Shown here one piece after another: positions 30,708-40,920 of a stretch of DNA of 64,000 nucleotides. The position numbers and the translations under genes are program-made. Origin of the DNA: Nemertoderma westbladi (taxonomy: Eukaryota; Xenacoelomorpha; Nemertodermatida; Nemertodermatidae); NCBI GenBank assembly GCA_032718475.1, contig JAUCBJ010008828.1, positions 18,172-82,171 of the forward strand, given 5' to 3'. How positions within the stretch are numbered: position 1 is the stretch's first letter; each line of letters starts with the position of its first letter. The notes below the pieces were generated by a model. It worked only from the letters and a program-made list of their open reading frames with translations. It had not been told where the DNA came from and made no database searches.

Positions 30708-30746
30708 GGTGATACGAGGTTGATTGCCAATCAACCTCGTATCACC
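30708..30746. repeat. Perfect 18-bp hairpin
   Basis: GGTGATACGAGGTTGATT and its exact complement are separated by three bases (GCC). It stands exactly at the right end of duplication A and the start of the LTR-related sequence. Confidence 0.9.
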
Positions 30747-31969
30747 CCAATAACCGGGGCGACAAACCCCAAAGGGACACACACAGCGGGGGTCAGAGGT
30801 TACACCTCCGGGAGGGAGAGAGTGACAGCAGCCGGGGGAAACACTCCCAGAGAGATGGGAGGGCGAGAATTGGGTTATTAGCCAATGGGGGGGAGGCATC
30901 CACTGAGTAATGTAATACGGCCAACCAGTGCAATATATTACCAGTTATTGTTCCTCATTTATTTCACTCAGTTAGTCAGTTTAGTTAGGACAGAACGGTG
31001 ACTTCTATTACCGTCCACTGCCGCCATCATTCACTTATACTTTACCGGTACATTATTTCTTCACTCCAACAACTGTGTCTATGCTTATTCTATATCAGTC
31101 ATATTATTCTATATCAGTCGACAAGATCAGAACTCTCAATCCAACTATAATAACTCTTTTCACTCACACGGCGGGGACGCGTAAATAGAACCACCGGGAT
31201 AAATCGGGATTCTCGGATCCCGTCACAAAGTCCAAGAAGTCCACCAGAATTAAAGTGATTTATACATAAACTAAACTACGAGATGATAGTGTCGTATAAA
31301 TTTAATTAAAGTTCTTCCTTCATATTACTCTATCTACCTTATCATATTCGCTGTACTGCATAATTTTATTAATTTAGAGTAGAGGGATATGAGAGAATGT
31401 TGGACGTTATAATTCCCTCATAGTTGTTGTATCTATTGATTCGGTCTTCAAGAAATCCCGTGTATAACTACACCGCATTGTATATGTTGGTATCTGACTA
31501 CAGTGTTCTATAGAAGCTGTAGATACACTCAGCATGATACGAATAACATTTAGATAGCACACTATGAACGACCCAATGTGTTGGATTAAATATATAATTA
31601 TGTAACAAATAACATTTAAATCCGGTGTAAGATTTAATTAGACGGACTACTGGAGCTACAATATGTCGTTTCATTTACTCATTGAGAACTTTAAACCTCA
31701 GAATTACACCTCAGAAGTATTTATTTTGAGTAAAATACCGGTTAAATTTCTTTAGAAATTGTCGTTTCATTATTGATTATAAATTTAAGATATTATATAT
31801 AAATTAAATACATTTTTTAAGAGAATCAGCACCCCATAGTGGGGTAAATATATTCTTATTGTTACTGCACAAAACTGAATTGATAAGGATATTGGAAACA
31901 GCAATAACACAGTAATAATACCATATCTGTACGGTGCATTATAAAGTTAATAAAATAATTTAGAGTAAA

Positions 31970-34900
31970 CTACTACTAGGTCGAGCGAACTCGGACAGTG
32001 GAAATGAGATCCTTCCAGGCTTCCCGATTCTCCATAGTTGTCGCAATTTCGTTTCTCTCAAGTTCAGTATCCCTTTCAAGTTGATCTATATATGTTATGG
32101 CAGGTCGTCCACGACTACGCTTTCCATGAGTTGGTTGCCAGAGAAGTAGATCTGGTATGACCTCGTCTTTACTTCGCCAGCAGTGCCCACTGAATCTTAA
32201 TCTGCGTTCACGGAGGGTGGTTGATACAGGTGGTATTGTACCATAAAGCTCGGCGTTTGTCATGTGTTGTCTCCAGCTGATGTTTAGGGCTGCCCTTAGT
32301 AGTCTTGTGTAGCAACCATCAATTCGTTGTTCAAGTGATTTAGTCAGTGTCCAGGTCTCACCGCCGTATAAAAATACACTTTCCACTGTGGCTCGAAAGA
32401 ACTTAGTCTTCAGGTGCCTGGAGAGATCTGATTTCCAGATGGTATCCATTTTTGATAGAGCTACCCAAGCCTTTGCTTTCCTAACTTCTATGTCCTTTTT
32501 GCTACTCTCTATCCATGATCCAAGGTACTGGAAGTCATCGACCTTCCTTAGTTGATTATTATCAATGGTTGTCAAGTTTCCATCAACATTAAAGGTCATG
32601 AATTCGGTCTTGGTAGCATTTATATGTAATCCAACCTCCTTAGCAGCCCTCTCCACTTTATTTAGTAGAAGCTGTGCATCTGCTAGCGTATTAGAGAGCA
32701 GGGCGATGTCATCCGCAAAGTCGGTGTCTGTGACTGTAGTTGCCGGATATCTACTACTTCTGCGTTCTTGAAGTGTGAATCCCAGATCTTCACCCTTTGT
32801 GGCCGTCCTCATTGCGTAATCCAGCACAATTACAAATAGTAATGGTGCTAATGTGTCACCTTGCAGTACGCCAGCCAGGATTGAGAAAAACTCAGTTTCA
32901 CCATCTGGTGAGAGTACCTGCGCTTCTGTGTCACAATATAACAATCCAATGCCAGCAACAATTACTTCTGGTATTCCATAAGCTCTTAGGATTTCAAGCA
33001 TTTTACCTCTATGGATGGAGTCGAATGCCTTCTTGAAGTCCACAAAAGTCATGACTGCGGGGAGATTCTTTGACTTAATTCCTTCAATCAGTCTCCGTAG
33101 TGCAAGTATCTGAGCTATTGTTGATCTACTTGGTCGAAATCCGTTTTGGCTCTTACGCAGTAGTTTCTCTATGTGAGGCCTAATCCTATATAGAATCATT
33201 TTATTGTATATTTTGGCAGCTACCACAAGCAGACAGATCCCACGATAGTTTGTTGGTATGCCGAGGTCTCCTTTCTTGGGGAGAGGCTTTAGTTGACCTT
33301 TAGTCCAAATTGGTGGTGGCTTTTCCCCTTTTAACATCCGGTTGCAAACATTCAATAATGGTCTATTTAGCACTCCGGTTTTCCATACCTCCGCTGGGAT
33401 TTCATCTAATCCACTCGCTTTATTATTGGACATGCTTTTAATGCTTCTTTGGAGTTCGGCAGGTGTGAAGTCCCCTGTTTCTATAGGTAGTGTCTTGTCA
33501 TATATTTTCCTTGTAGGGCTGACCTCGATGTTTGGTGGCTGCCCAAGCAAGTTGCTGAAGTGATTTTTCCACTTCCCAACACGTTCTTCAGGACTATCGG
33601 CTTTGAGGCGCCCCTTTGCACAACTTTTCCGACCAGATACCTCATTTACAGTTTGCCAGGTAAGTCTTGATTGTTGCTGTATGTGAGCAGTTGTAATTGC
33701 TTCAGTTTTATCCTGTATGTACTTTTCCTGGCTGATGTTGTAGGCCAATTTAAGATCGTCCTTAGCTTTCTCAACCTTGTTAATGTTTTCGGTTGTTGGT
33801 TGTTCGGTTTTAACTTTGTAGGCTATCTTAAGATCTTCTCTCTTACAAGTAACCTCAGAGTTTTGCCATGGCACATACTGTTTTCGTTTAGGTTTCTGGG
33901 GGATATGCCTCTTAGCTGATTCCTTGTGGGCTGTTATTATATTCTGGTATATTGAATCGGTGGATTGGTCTTCATCCATTGACTGAAGTGCTTCAAAGCG
34001 GTTTCGAACTTCTACTGTATAAGCATCCTTTACAGCATTGTCAGTTCTGAGTTTCTCCCAGTCATAGTTGATTTGCTTGCTTGTCCTGGGTTTGCTGGCT
34101 CTCAAACTGAGTCTGATCTCTGCAGTCACAATTCTGTGGTCCGAACCAATTAGGTTGAACGAGCTGTATGCCTCGCAGTTGATCATGCTATTTCGCCACT
34201 TTTTGTTTATAAGGATGTAATCCAGTTGTGCTTTGGTTCCATTAGGGTATTGAAAGGTCCATAGCTTCCCCTTACTCTTTTCGAATGTGTTGTTTGTTGG
34301 TATCAATTCACATTCTTCCATTAGGTCTAAAAGTAAGTACCCATTTCTGTTAGAACTGGTGTTATAGGTGTAACCCTTGATGTCTTCTGGGCCAATTTGC
34401 GCATTCAGGTCACCAGCAATGACTTTAACATTGTGTTTCGGGATGTCCTTAATAAGTCCAGTCAGTTCTTCATAAAACTTGACTGCTTGTTCTGGCTCTG
34501 ATGCATTGGTTGGACTGTAGCAACATATAACTGTTGTCTTGGGATTCCCATCAAATGTTGCGATCATAACCCTGGAATTTATAGATTCGATGTTGTTTAG
34601 GGTCTTAAGTGCAAATGGGCTTAGCAGAATTCCTACTCCACCAATTGATGCATTGGCCGAGTTTCTTACTGCTGAGCTTGTTACTAACGTCCATCCATTT
34701 CCAATGTCATTGTACTTCATGGCAGTGTCTTCATGACAAATCCGATGTTCTTGGATGCAGATGATGTCGATGTTATATTCCATTGCCAGAGCGACCATGT
34801 CACCCTGTTTGCTCTGTGCTTTCAGCGTGCGTGCGTTCATTGTAGCAATCTTTAGTGTCTTTTTACATTTCAACAGGTTGGTTCTTCTTTCTTCTCTGTC

Positions 34901-35331
34901 TTCTGTTCCAGTAGCCAATTTATCGACCCCAGCCTGGTGTACCACTGAGGGACGCGGTCCTTGTTGACCCGGGCGACGACCGAGCCGGTATTTCTCCTGG
35001 AGGGTTCTCATACTCATATCTTTCAGTTGCGGGAGTAAACCGCTTGTGGTCGCAACTCCTACAAGCGTCTTCGCAGTAGGCCGCCGTTGGTTGATTACCT
35101 TCCGCCGACCTTGTCAGCATGTCTAGCCGTTGGTTGATTACCTTCCGCCTATTCATGGCCTACAGCCCTGCTGCCGACTGTAGGGGTCCATTTGTTACAC
35201 CCTGAACCAAGTGTGCCTCCTGGGTTAGGTTACCTAACACTGGTAGAGGAGCATCCAGTATAGACAGGGCGGGGCTTGTATCATCTCTAATGCAGATGCG
35301 TATCAAGCCTTTGCCTTCAATTTTGCCTTTT
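31970..35331 (-). mobile_element. Full-length LINE with target-site duplication
   Basis: Bounded by an 11-bp TSD, TTTAGAGTAAA (31959-31969 and 35332-35342). The unoccupied site is present once in duplication A (26690-26700). One ORF spans nearly all of it. The 3' end is a short TAG trinucleotide repeat rather than poly-A, as in RTE-type LINEs. The 5' UTR (35018-35331) contains a ~46-bp direct duplication (GTTGGTTGATTACCTTCCGC at about 35086 and 35132). Confidence 0.92.
31976..35017 (-). CDS. LINE endonuclease-reverse transcriptase, intact
   Basis: 1013 codons in one frame. Endonuclease: MNARTL near 58 (Asn), ICIQEHR near 87-93 (Glu), AGDLNA near 200 and GSDHR near 290-294. RT: NYRGICLL, then SQNGFRPSRST, TFVDFKKAFDSIHR near 659-666, GVLQGDTLAPLLF near 715-727, FADD near 765 and DDFQYLGSW. 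The C-terminal block RLRFSGHCWR...GKRSRGRPAITYIDQL is common in this LINE type. FADD replaces the usual YADD; the catalytic Asp pair is kept. There is no separate ORF1. The intact frame and the clean TSD suggest a potentially active or recently active element. Clade (RTE-like) is an inference. Confidence 0.9.
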   Translation of the reverse strand: MSMRTLQEKYRLGRRPGQQGPRPSVVHQAGVDKLATGTEDREERRTNLLKCKKTLKIATMNARTLKAQSKQGDMVALAMEYNIDIICIQEHRICHEDTAMKYNDIGNGWTLVTSSAVRNSANASIGGVGILLSPFALKTLNNIESINSRVMIATFDGNPKTTVICCYSPTNASEPEQAVKFYEELTGLIKDIPKHNVKVIAGDLNAQIGPEDIKGYTYNTSSNRNGYLLLDLMEECELIPTNNTFEKSKGKLWTFQYPNGTKAQLDYILINKKWRNSMINCEAYSSFNLIGSDHRIVTAEIRLSLRASKPRTSKQINYDWEKLRTDNAVKDAYTVEVRNRFEALQSMDEDQSTDSIYQNIITAHKESAKRHIPQKPKRKQYVPWQNSEVTCKREDLKIAYKVKTEQPTTENINKVEKAKDDLKLAYNISQEKYIQDKTEAITTAHIQQQSRLTWQTVNEVSGRKSCAKGRLKADSPEERVGKWKNHFSNLLGQPPNIEVSPTRKIYDKTLPIETGDFTPAELQRSIKSMSNNKASGLDEIPAEVWKTGVLNRPLLNVCNRMLKGEKPPPIWTKGQLKPLPKKGDLGIPTNYRGICLLVVAAKIYNKMILYRIRPHIEKLLRKSQNGFRPSRSTIAQILALRRLIEGIKSKNLPAVMTFVDFKKAFDSIHRGKMLEILRAYGIPEVIVAGIGLLYCDTEAQVLSPDGETEFFSILAGVLQGDTLAPLLFVIVLDYAMRTATKGEDLGFTLQERRSSRYPATTVTDTDFADDIALLSNTLADAQLLLNKVERAAKEVGLHINATKTEFMTFNVDGNLTTIDNNQLRKVDDFQYLGSWIESSKKDIEVRKAKAWVALSKMDTIWKSDLSRHLKTKFFRATVESVFLYGGETWTLTKSLEQRIDGCYTRLLRAALNISWRQHMTNAELYGTIPPVSTTLRERRLRFSGHCWRSKDEVIPDLLLWQPTHGKRSRGRPAITYIDQLERDTELERNEIATTMENREAWKDLISTVRVRST

Positions 35332-36174
35332 TTTAGAGTAAAAGGCCATGCAATAAAGTTATTAAAGATTATTATTTATAAATATATTAAATAACAACAA
35401 AAGAAGACTATTGTTTGTTTTATTGCATGCTCAGGCAGCTAGAATTATATTTAATTTTAAATTAAATGCGGGGGGGGGGGGGGGGGGGGGGTGTACACCA
35501 TTTTTGGACAACTCTTCGATTTATCACTGCCAGCGTTTCAAATTTTTTTGGTTTTGGCTATAATTTGGAATAAAGTTACCTAAGATGCTATTCTACATGA
35601 TAGCTCAGAAAAATTTTATTTTTGGCTATTTATATTATTTAAAGCTACAATTAACAATGAAAAAACGTGGTTGCTAAGAGGAGTTTTTTTATAAATAGTA
35701 TTAAATGTTATTAACTAAAAATTTCAAAAAGTTGTCTATACTTTTATGCAGGGTTGCTATGTAGACAGACATTTGTAGAAGTAGTAGGGTTATGAAGTTG
35801 ACAATTTCCCAAAAAAATATTTGGCGATAATAGATCGTTCATTATGCATAGTAATAGTAATTTCAATAGGTCTCCCTTAATGGAGATAGCTATAACTTGA
35901 AAAAGTAAAAGAGCTATTAAATAGCCCCCCCCCCCCCGACCCCCCTTAATTAGTTATAACTGAGTATGGAATGGTGATATAGAATTACAATGAATTGCAG
36001 AAGTTACCAGAATTACAGAAGCCACCTGGACTAACAATTATATAATAACATCATTGTAAAAAATAATATTGTTTAATTTAATTCTTCAACATTTTAACTG
36101 GTAAATTTGTATCAAATAATGAACTACTAACATCGATTTAATCCACTTCCATGGATAATGAGTGATTCATTAAA

Positions 36175-36881
36175 ATGATAATCATTATTGTTCTGCTTGT
36201 TACATTCCACACGGTAGCCACTCAGCTGAGTAACAACACAACCTCGCAGAAGACCACCACTGGTACACAACTCAGAATACCGGTCACACATGCCCCGAAG
36301 GTAGAAATTGGACACTGTCCTCAAAAAACATCGAGTTGCAAGAGATTTATGAAGCCAGGCTGCATAAGTTTATGAAAGCCAACGATTTAATTAAACCGGT
36401 TATCGACTGGTATGGCTGCCACACTTGTTCACTCATATCTGTGGTATTCAGTGCGTGGTCCGCTGAATACAAGGCTGATATTACATTCGAAGTAGAAGAT
36501 TCATGGTGCTACTATGAAGAATATAAAGGCAACTGTCTACCTATGCCTGAAACAGGTTGTCTCTATTTTGCGAACGTGGTACTTCCAGAACATAAACCTG
36601 ACCCAGACGACCCAAATGCTGTGAATCTCTTTGGGTTGATATCATATTACAACTACCTCCAGCTGGCACTCACTGTAACACACGAGACTTGCCAGTCTCA
36701 GTGCTGCAACGATGCGGCTTGCCCAGCTCCCGTATGGACTCACGAGAAAACCTCTACATCAGAAACCACAACCGAATACGTGCCGTTCACCTGGGGAAAC
36801 GGATCGGCTAATGTCAACCAAATGGTGACGTCTCACCTGGCTTGGGTCATCATTGTTGCCATAGTTCTCAGAGCGTTCTAG
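36175..36881 (+). CDS. Small secreted GPI-anchored, Ly6/uPAR-like protein (copy B), frameshifted
   Basis: The paralogue of 27586-28292, with the same signal-peptide frame (66 codons) and the same overlapping cysteine-rich, GPI-type frame. The only differences I found in the coding region are two synonymous changes (an ACT/ACA Thr codon and a CAT/CAC His codon), while flanking DNA shows indels and more changes. The shared frame change therefore predates the duplication or reflects real biology. The function is unknown; a role at the cell surface is inferred. Confidence 0.55.
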
Positions 36882-38422
36882 AATATAGGCCTACCTGAAG
36901 CTAAAACTTCAATAAATAAACAATCCATTTGGATCCTACATATTCTAGGAACAAAAACCGTCTAGAAATCACTTCTAGAAATATTTATCGGAAATTCTTT
37001 ATGGTGATTGATTCCAATTTCAAAGGTTGTGGGTTCGATTTATTATCCGGCAAAATATGTTTATTATATATCTTCAATAATTATTTCAGGGGTGGGGGGG
37101 GGGGGGGGGGGGGGTAGCACCCCCAAACAGAACCTCACATTTTGTTGTCTCTGAACCCTAAAATTGGATGAAAATTATTTTTTGTGATACTAAACATCGT
37201 CTGGGGTGAAGTTTATGAATAGCCAAAGGAAATATTTTTAATCTGGCCTCAAAATGGCACTGCAATTGTGCCAAAAGTGCCTTTTGCGCCAAACACAATT
37301 TCAGAATATAAGTTCAGAAGAATCCTGCAACCAATTCTTATATTTTTGGCCCTTTGATCTAAAGAGGCTCCGGAGCGTTTGAGGCAAAATTTGTTCAGAA
37401 TTTATTGTCAAAGGTATTTTGAATAAGTGTACCAAATTTCAACTCATTTATAGTTTTAGGAACAATTTTCACATTTTTCTTTAGTCAACAATAACGAAAT
37501 TTTTCATCATTGCTAAAAATATATCTAATAAAACAACTTTGTAGTATTTTTAGTCATATACAGTATGTACCGTGAGAGCCTTTTTGATGAAAAGGACCTT
37601 ATTCAATTGTAATAACTATTTACATCATTGTGTGTAAAGTAGCACTTTGCAGCGTTATGACCCGAGTTTATTTATGTACCGAGCGAGCGCAGCGAGGGAG
37701 GTTTACATAAATAACCAAGGGTCTTTAACGCTGAAAAGTGAGATTTGCAAGCAATTATGTATGTAATTTTGTTACATTACTGTATGTCAACTTATCAGCG
37801 TTGGGTATTTTGAAGAAAAGATTTTAAGGATACTCATTTATACATTTTAATCATGTACTATATCGAATATAAGTGAAATTTATTAACAGGTACACGGTAT
37901 TAATTATACATTTAAATCGAATTAAAGTTTATTGGAAGTTATCTCCTGCATAGTTGTGATAAATCATTAATCCATCTTGACTATAGTCGACTGTAGCATA
38001 CTTAGTCACTGTCTTGTGTCCGTTCAGTTTTACTGAACACTGTCTTCACTTTCTTTCCTATTTTAGTGTCTTCTATTGGACGTTTCGCCATAATGGAATA
38101 CAATACACGTTAAACAATTATTATTTACATTCAGTAGCTAGTCCTGTAGTCCCTTCACTGCAAACTGGATAATAAAGCAGCACTCATTAATATAAATGGA
38201 AATAAAAAATTCTGGAATACGGTAATTTAAGTTGTTTCCATGTCATTGATTACTTTGCAGCGTTCCGTCCTATAGGCCGCAACGAGAAACTCACCAGAAC
38301 GCTGTTAAGTTGACATATATGTAACAAAATATCGTGCTGCTAGAAGGCTTGTCAAAAATCAGACCAGCTCTTACGTTTTGGGTAATAACTTGAGTTTGAG
38401 AAACGATGAGAAAACTGCTACC

Positions 38423-38559
38423 ATGACCTACTACACCAACTGTATTATCACAATTCTGTTGGGCACAGCTTTGCATTGGAAGTCTGACGAACTGGTGACC
38501 TTAGAGTTGGAAGTCTGACGCTCTAGTCTCTTTCCAACGACATGTTATAGTAGGTCATC
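38423..38559 (-). mobile_element. TIR element with tRNA-like interior (copy B)
   Basis: Counterpart of 29891-30042 in duplication B. The same terminal inverted repeats are present, but the B-box-like part has been lost and replaced by a short duplication of TTGGAAGTCTGACG. The left flank reads CTGCTACC instead of GTGCTACC. Confidence 0.55.
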
Positions 38560-39136
38560 GTGCTACCTCCCCTCCCTCTCTTAAGTATTTAGCATAAACT
38601 CTCTAACTCAAATTTTCCGAAGCACACCCATTACGGTTCGCTGTTAACTCAGTACACATCCTTTATACTTTCCAATAAGGTTTCTCTCATTATTCAATCA
38701 ATTTTGTTGATATTAAACATTCTCATTTGGCGATATTCTATATTACTTTTCATTATGTTATGTTAATATCCTATTATTTACTTAAGGTGACGGGATCCTG
38801 GTTGGCCTGGGATGTCCCCCCCCCCCTTTTTTTTTTTTTTTTTTACTTAGTGGTGCCTTTCCTACTTGCTGCCGCTGTAGAAGACTGACTGGCCGTAGGC
38901 CTGATAAAACTAGAGTTATGAGATTGCCGATATTATTATAATAGTCTCAATAGTGTAGTTTACCGGTACAATATACTGTAGCACAAAGTCAGTAGTGTGG
39001 TATACGGCATGCAGTGAAAACGGTTCCCCTTCTTTACAGAGTCAATTGCCAACTGGTTACATAATGCACGTGATCGTTAATATAGGGAAAAATATATTGC
39101 CTATCTATCATATCTATACATAGTCCCATTGGCCTG

Positions 39137-39696
39137 TCGTGGTTGACATGTACCGAACAACAAGAGTCCCACAAGAAATGAAAACAAATAAGTTGGTGCC
39201 AGTTCCCAAGCAGGGCAACCTAACACTCTATGGTTCTTTTCGGGGAATCTCATTGATCTCGATTGCTGCAAAGCTACACAATAGGATTCTAATAAATGGG
39301 GATCCCATTGAGAGACTGCTCCGTGGAAATCAGAATGGGTTCCGTAAAGGTCGTGGGACCATGGAGCCCATTTTGGCACTTAGAAGGATAATTGAAGAGT
39401 TATCAAAAAAGAAAGACAGCAAGGCCTTTGATTCAGTCTCTCGCTCACGTATGTTCAGCATACTTTCATTATATGGGATTCCTGATGAATTATTGCAGCA
39501 ATAAGATCAGTATACGATGGTTCGACAACATTTGTGTCTACTGTTGACGGTGACACAGAACCATTTGAAGTGTTATGGGGCGTCCTCCAAGGAGACACAC
39601 TTGCACCATTCTTGTTCATTATTGTGGTTGACTACGTTCTACGCATGTCCTTAGATTATTATAATGATGATGGGGTGATGATAACTCCACCTACTG
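39137..39696 (+). pseudogene. LINE RT, left part (split by BEL2)
   Basis: 5'-truncated LINE inserted in duplication B. RT blocks: KLVPVPKQGNL, FRGISLISIAAKLHNRIL, GNQNGFRKGRGTMEPILALR, then a shortened DSKAFDSVS. About ten residues before KAFD, including the usual catalytic Asp region, are missing compared with the LINE at 31976. In another frame follows VLWGVLQGDTLAPFLF. BEL2 then interrupts it at 39697, and the continuation is at 52015. Confidence 0.8.
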
Positions 39697-40920
39697 TGTA
39701 AAAGCTTTTGCGTAATTAGCCGGTTATTATCCCCGTAAAGTACTCTGTGGTTGGTTTACCAGGCATAAAAAGGCCGTGTCCTTGCTGTACTGGTGTTTTG
39801 GAGGACATAAAAGCCATTTCTTCTGTATTTGTACTTTAGAGGACATAATCTGCAATTTCGTGACGTAAAAGCTCGATACTCTTGAAAACAGTGTCGCTAC
39901 CATGACGACGGCTAACGGCTGATATTGCCACGTTGCCCCATAGCCCTGCCTTCTGTATCTGCCAATAGGATTTGAGTTGGTTTTGATTTTGACCTATCAC
40001 AGATCTACTGAACTGAATTTCCTATCTGTATGCTCATTCTCTGTGGTGGGTGAGATCTTTGTAGAATAAGGGTAGCTGGTATTCTTATAGTTATTCTTAT
40101 CAGTTTTTAGTGTTGTTGGTGATTCTAAGCCAGGAAGAACGGCTTTAGCCCTACACTAGTAGGCTTAATTATAAGGACATATATCCGTTATCTGCATTTA
40201 TCACAACATAACATACCATACCTAATCAAACAACCTGTGCATACTTTATATTGTTATACTGCTATTTACTGTCAGTTCTTCATAATATGGTTGATGAATT
40301 ATTATATTTGGAATAACGATAAATAACCCCGAAACCCAATATTCTTGATATACCGAAGGTAGGAGAGAAGGGTTACATATAACAATTGTGACTTATGTTA
40401 AAGTGGTTTGAAGTGAATCTAATGTTATTTGATAGACCCTACATGATTCGGTCCGTGTTCCTTTTATATGTGACTAAAATCAGTGAAGATCGGCAGATTA
40501 GTGTGCAGTATTGTGCAGCATTGTGTATGAGTGAGACTGATAACGAAGCATTTCCTAAAGAATGCGCCATATATGTGAATTGTAACTAAGCCATATCGTT
40601 GTGAGTAGTTTAAGTCATAACTCTGTTTATATAGATAGAGCGCCACGTCCTAAAGGAACTGTTAATATTCCCCGAAGGTGAATAATATTGTCAGAGATTA
40701 TATAATACTGTCAGTCGAATAATACATTAGGCTTACATAGCAATACGATTAAGCTGTCGAAATCAATCTCCCGGGTATATCCAACGGGTGAATGATCGCG
40801 CACAGATTGGTTTCAACTAGTGTAGTGAATCAAATACTTGTTAGAGGCTAAAGCGATTTATTATCTAGAAGACATCCTAATTTGGCGGGTTAAACTGCCA
40901 AAGGTCTGAAAGCGCGAACA
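39697..40920 (+). repeat. BEL2 5' LTR
   Basis: Begins TGTAAAAGCTTTTGCG and ends GCGCGAACA. Contains a 64-codon open frame (40395-40589) that is also present in the other two LTR copies. A related, more diverged LTR is at 62438-63670 in inverse orientation. Confidence 0.95.

Larger units (their letters stand above)
30280..31227. repeat. LTR-like sequence related to BEL1, opposite orientation
   Basis: The right part (about 30747-31227) resembles the BEL1 LTR read in reverse: the block ending GGATCCCGTCACA with CGGCGGGGACGCGTAAA upstream, plus GGCCAACC.GTGCAATATA further in. The same 13-mer, TGTGACGGGATCC, is found inverted at 30280-30292, so the 948-bp segment starts TG and ends CA. No target duplication is visible. 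It could be a diverged solo LTR or a composite; the middle belongs to duplication A. Confidence 0.5.
31230..39136. repeat. Segmental duplication copy B (left part)
   Basis: Matches 25848-30625 but is interrupted by a LINE at 31970-35331. At 39136 it is cut again by a second LINE carrying BEL2, and the homologous sequence resumes at about 52962 (GGATTTAATGTC...) to 53041. Confidence 0.9.

Noticed and set aside
30280-31227. DNA transposon with 13-bp terminal inverted repeats
   Set aside because: No target duplication on the flanks (ATTAA versus AAGTC), and the right part is homologous to the BEL1 LTR; an LTR-derived or composite origin is more likely.
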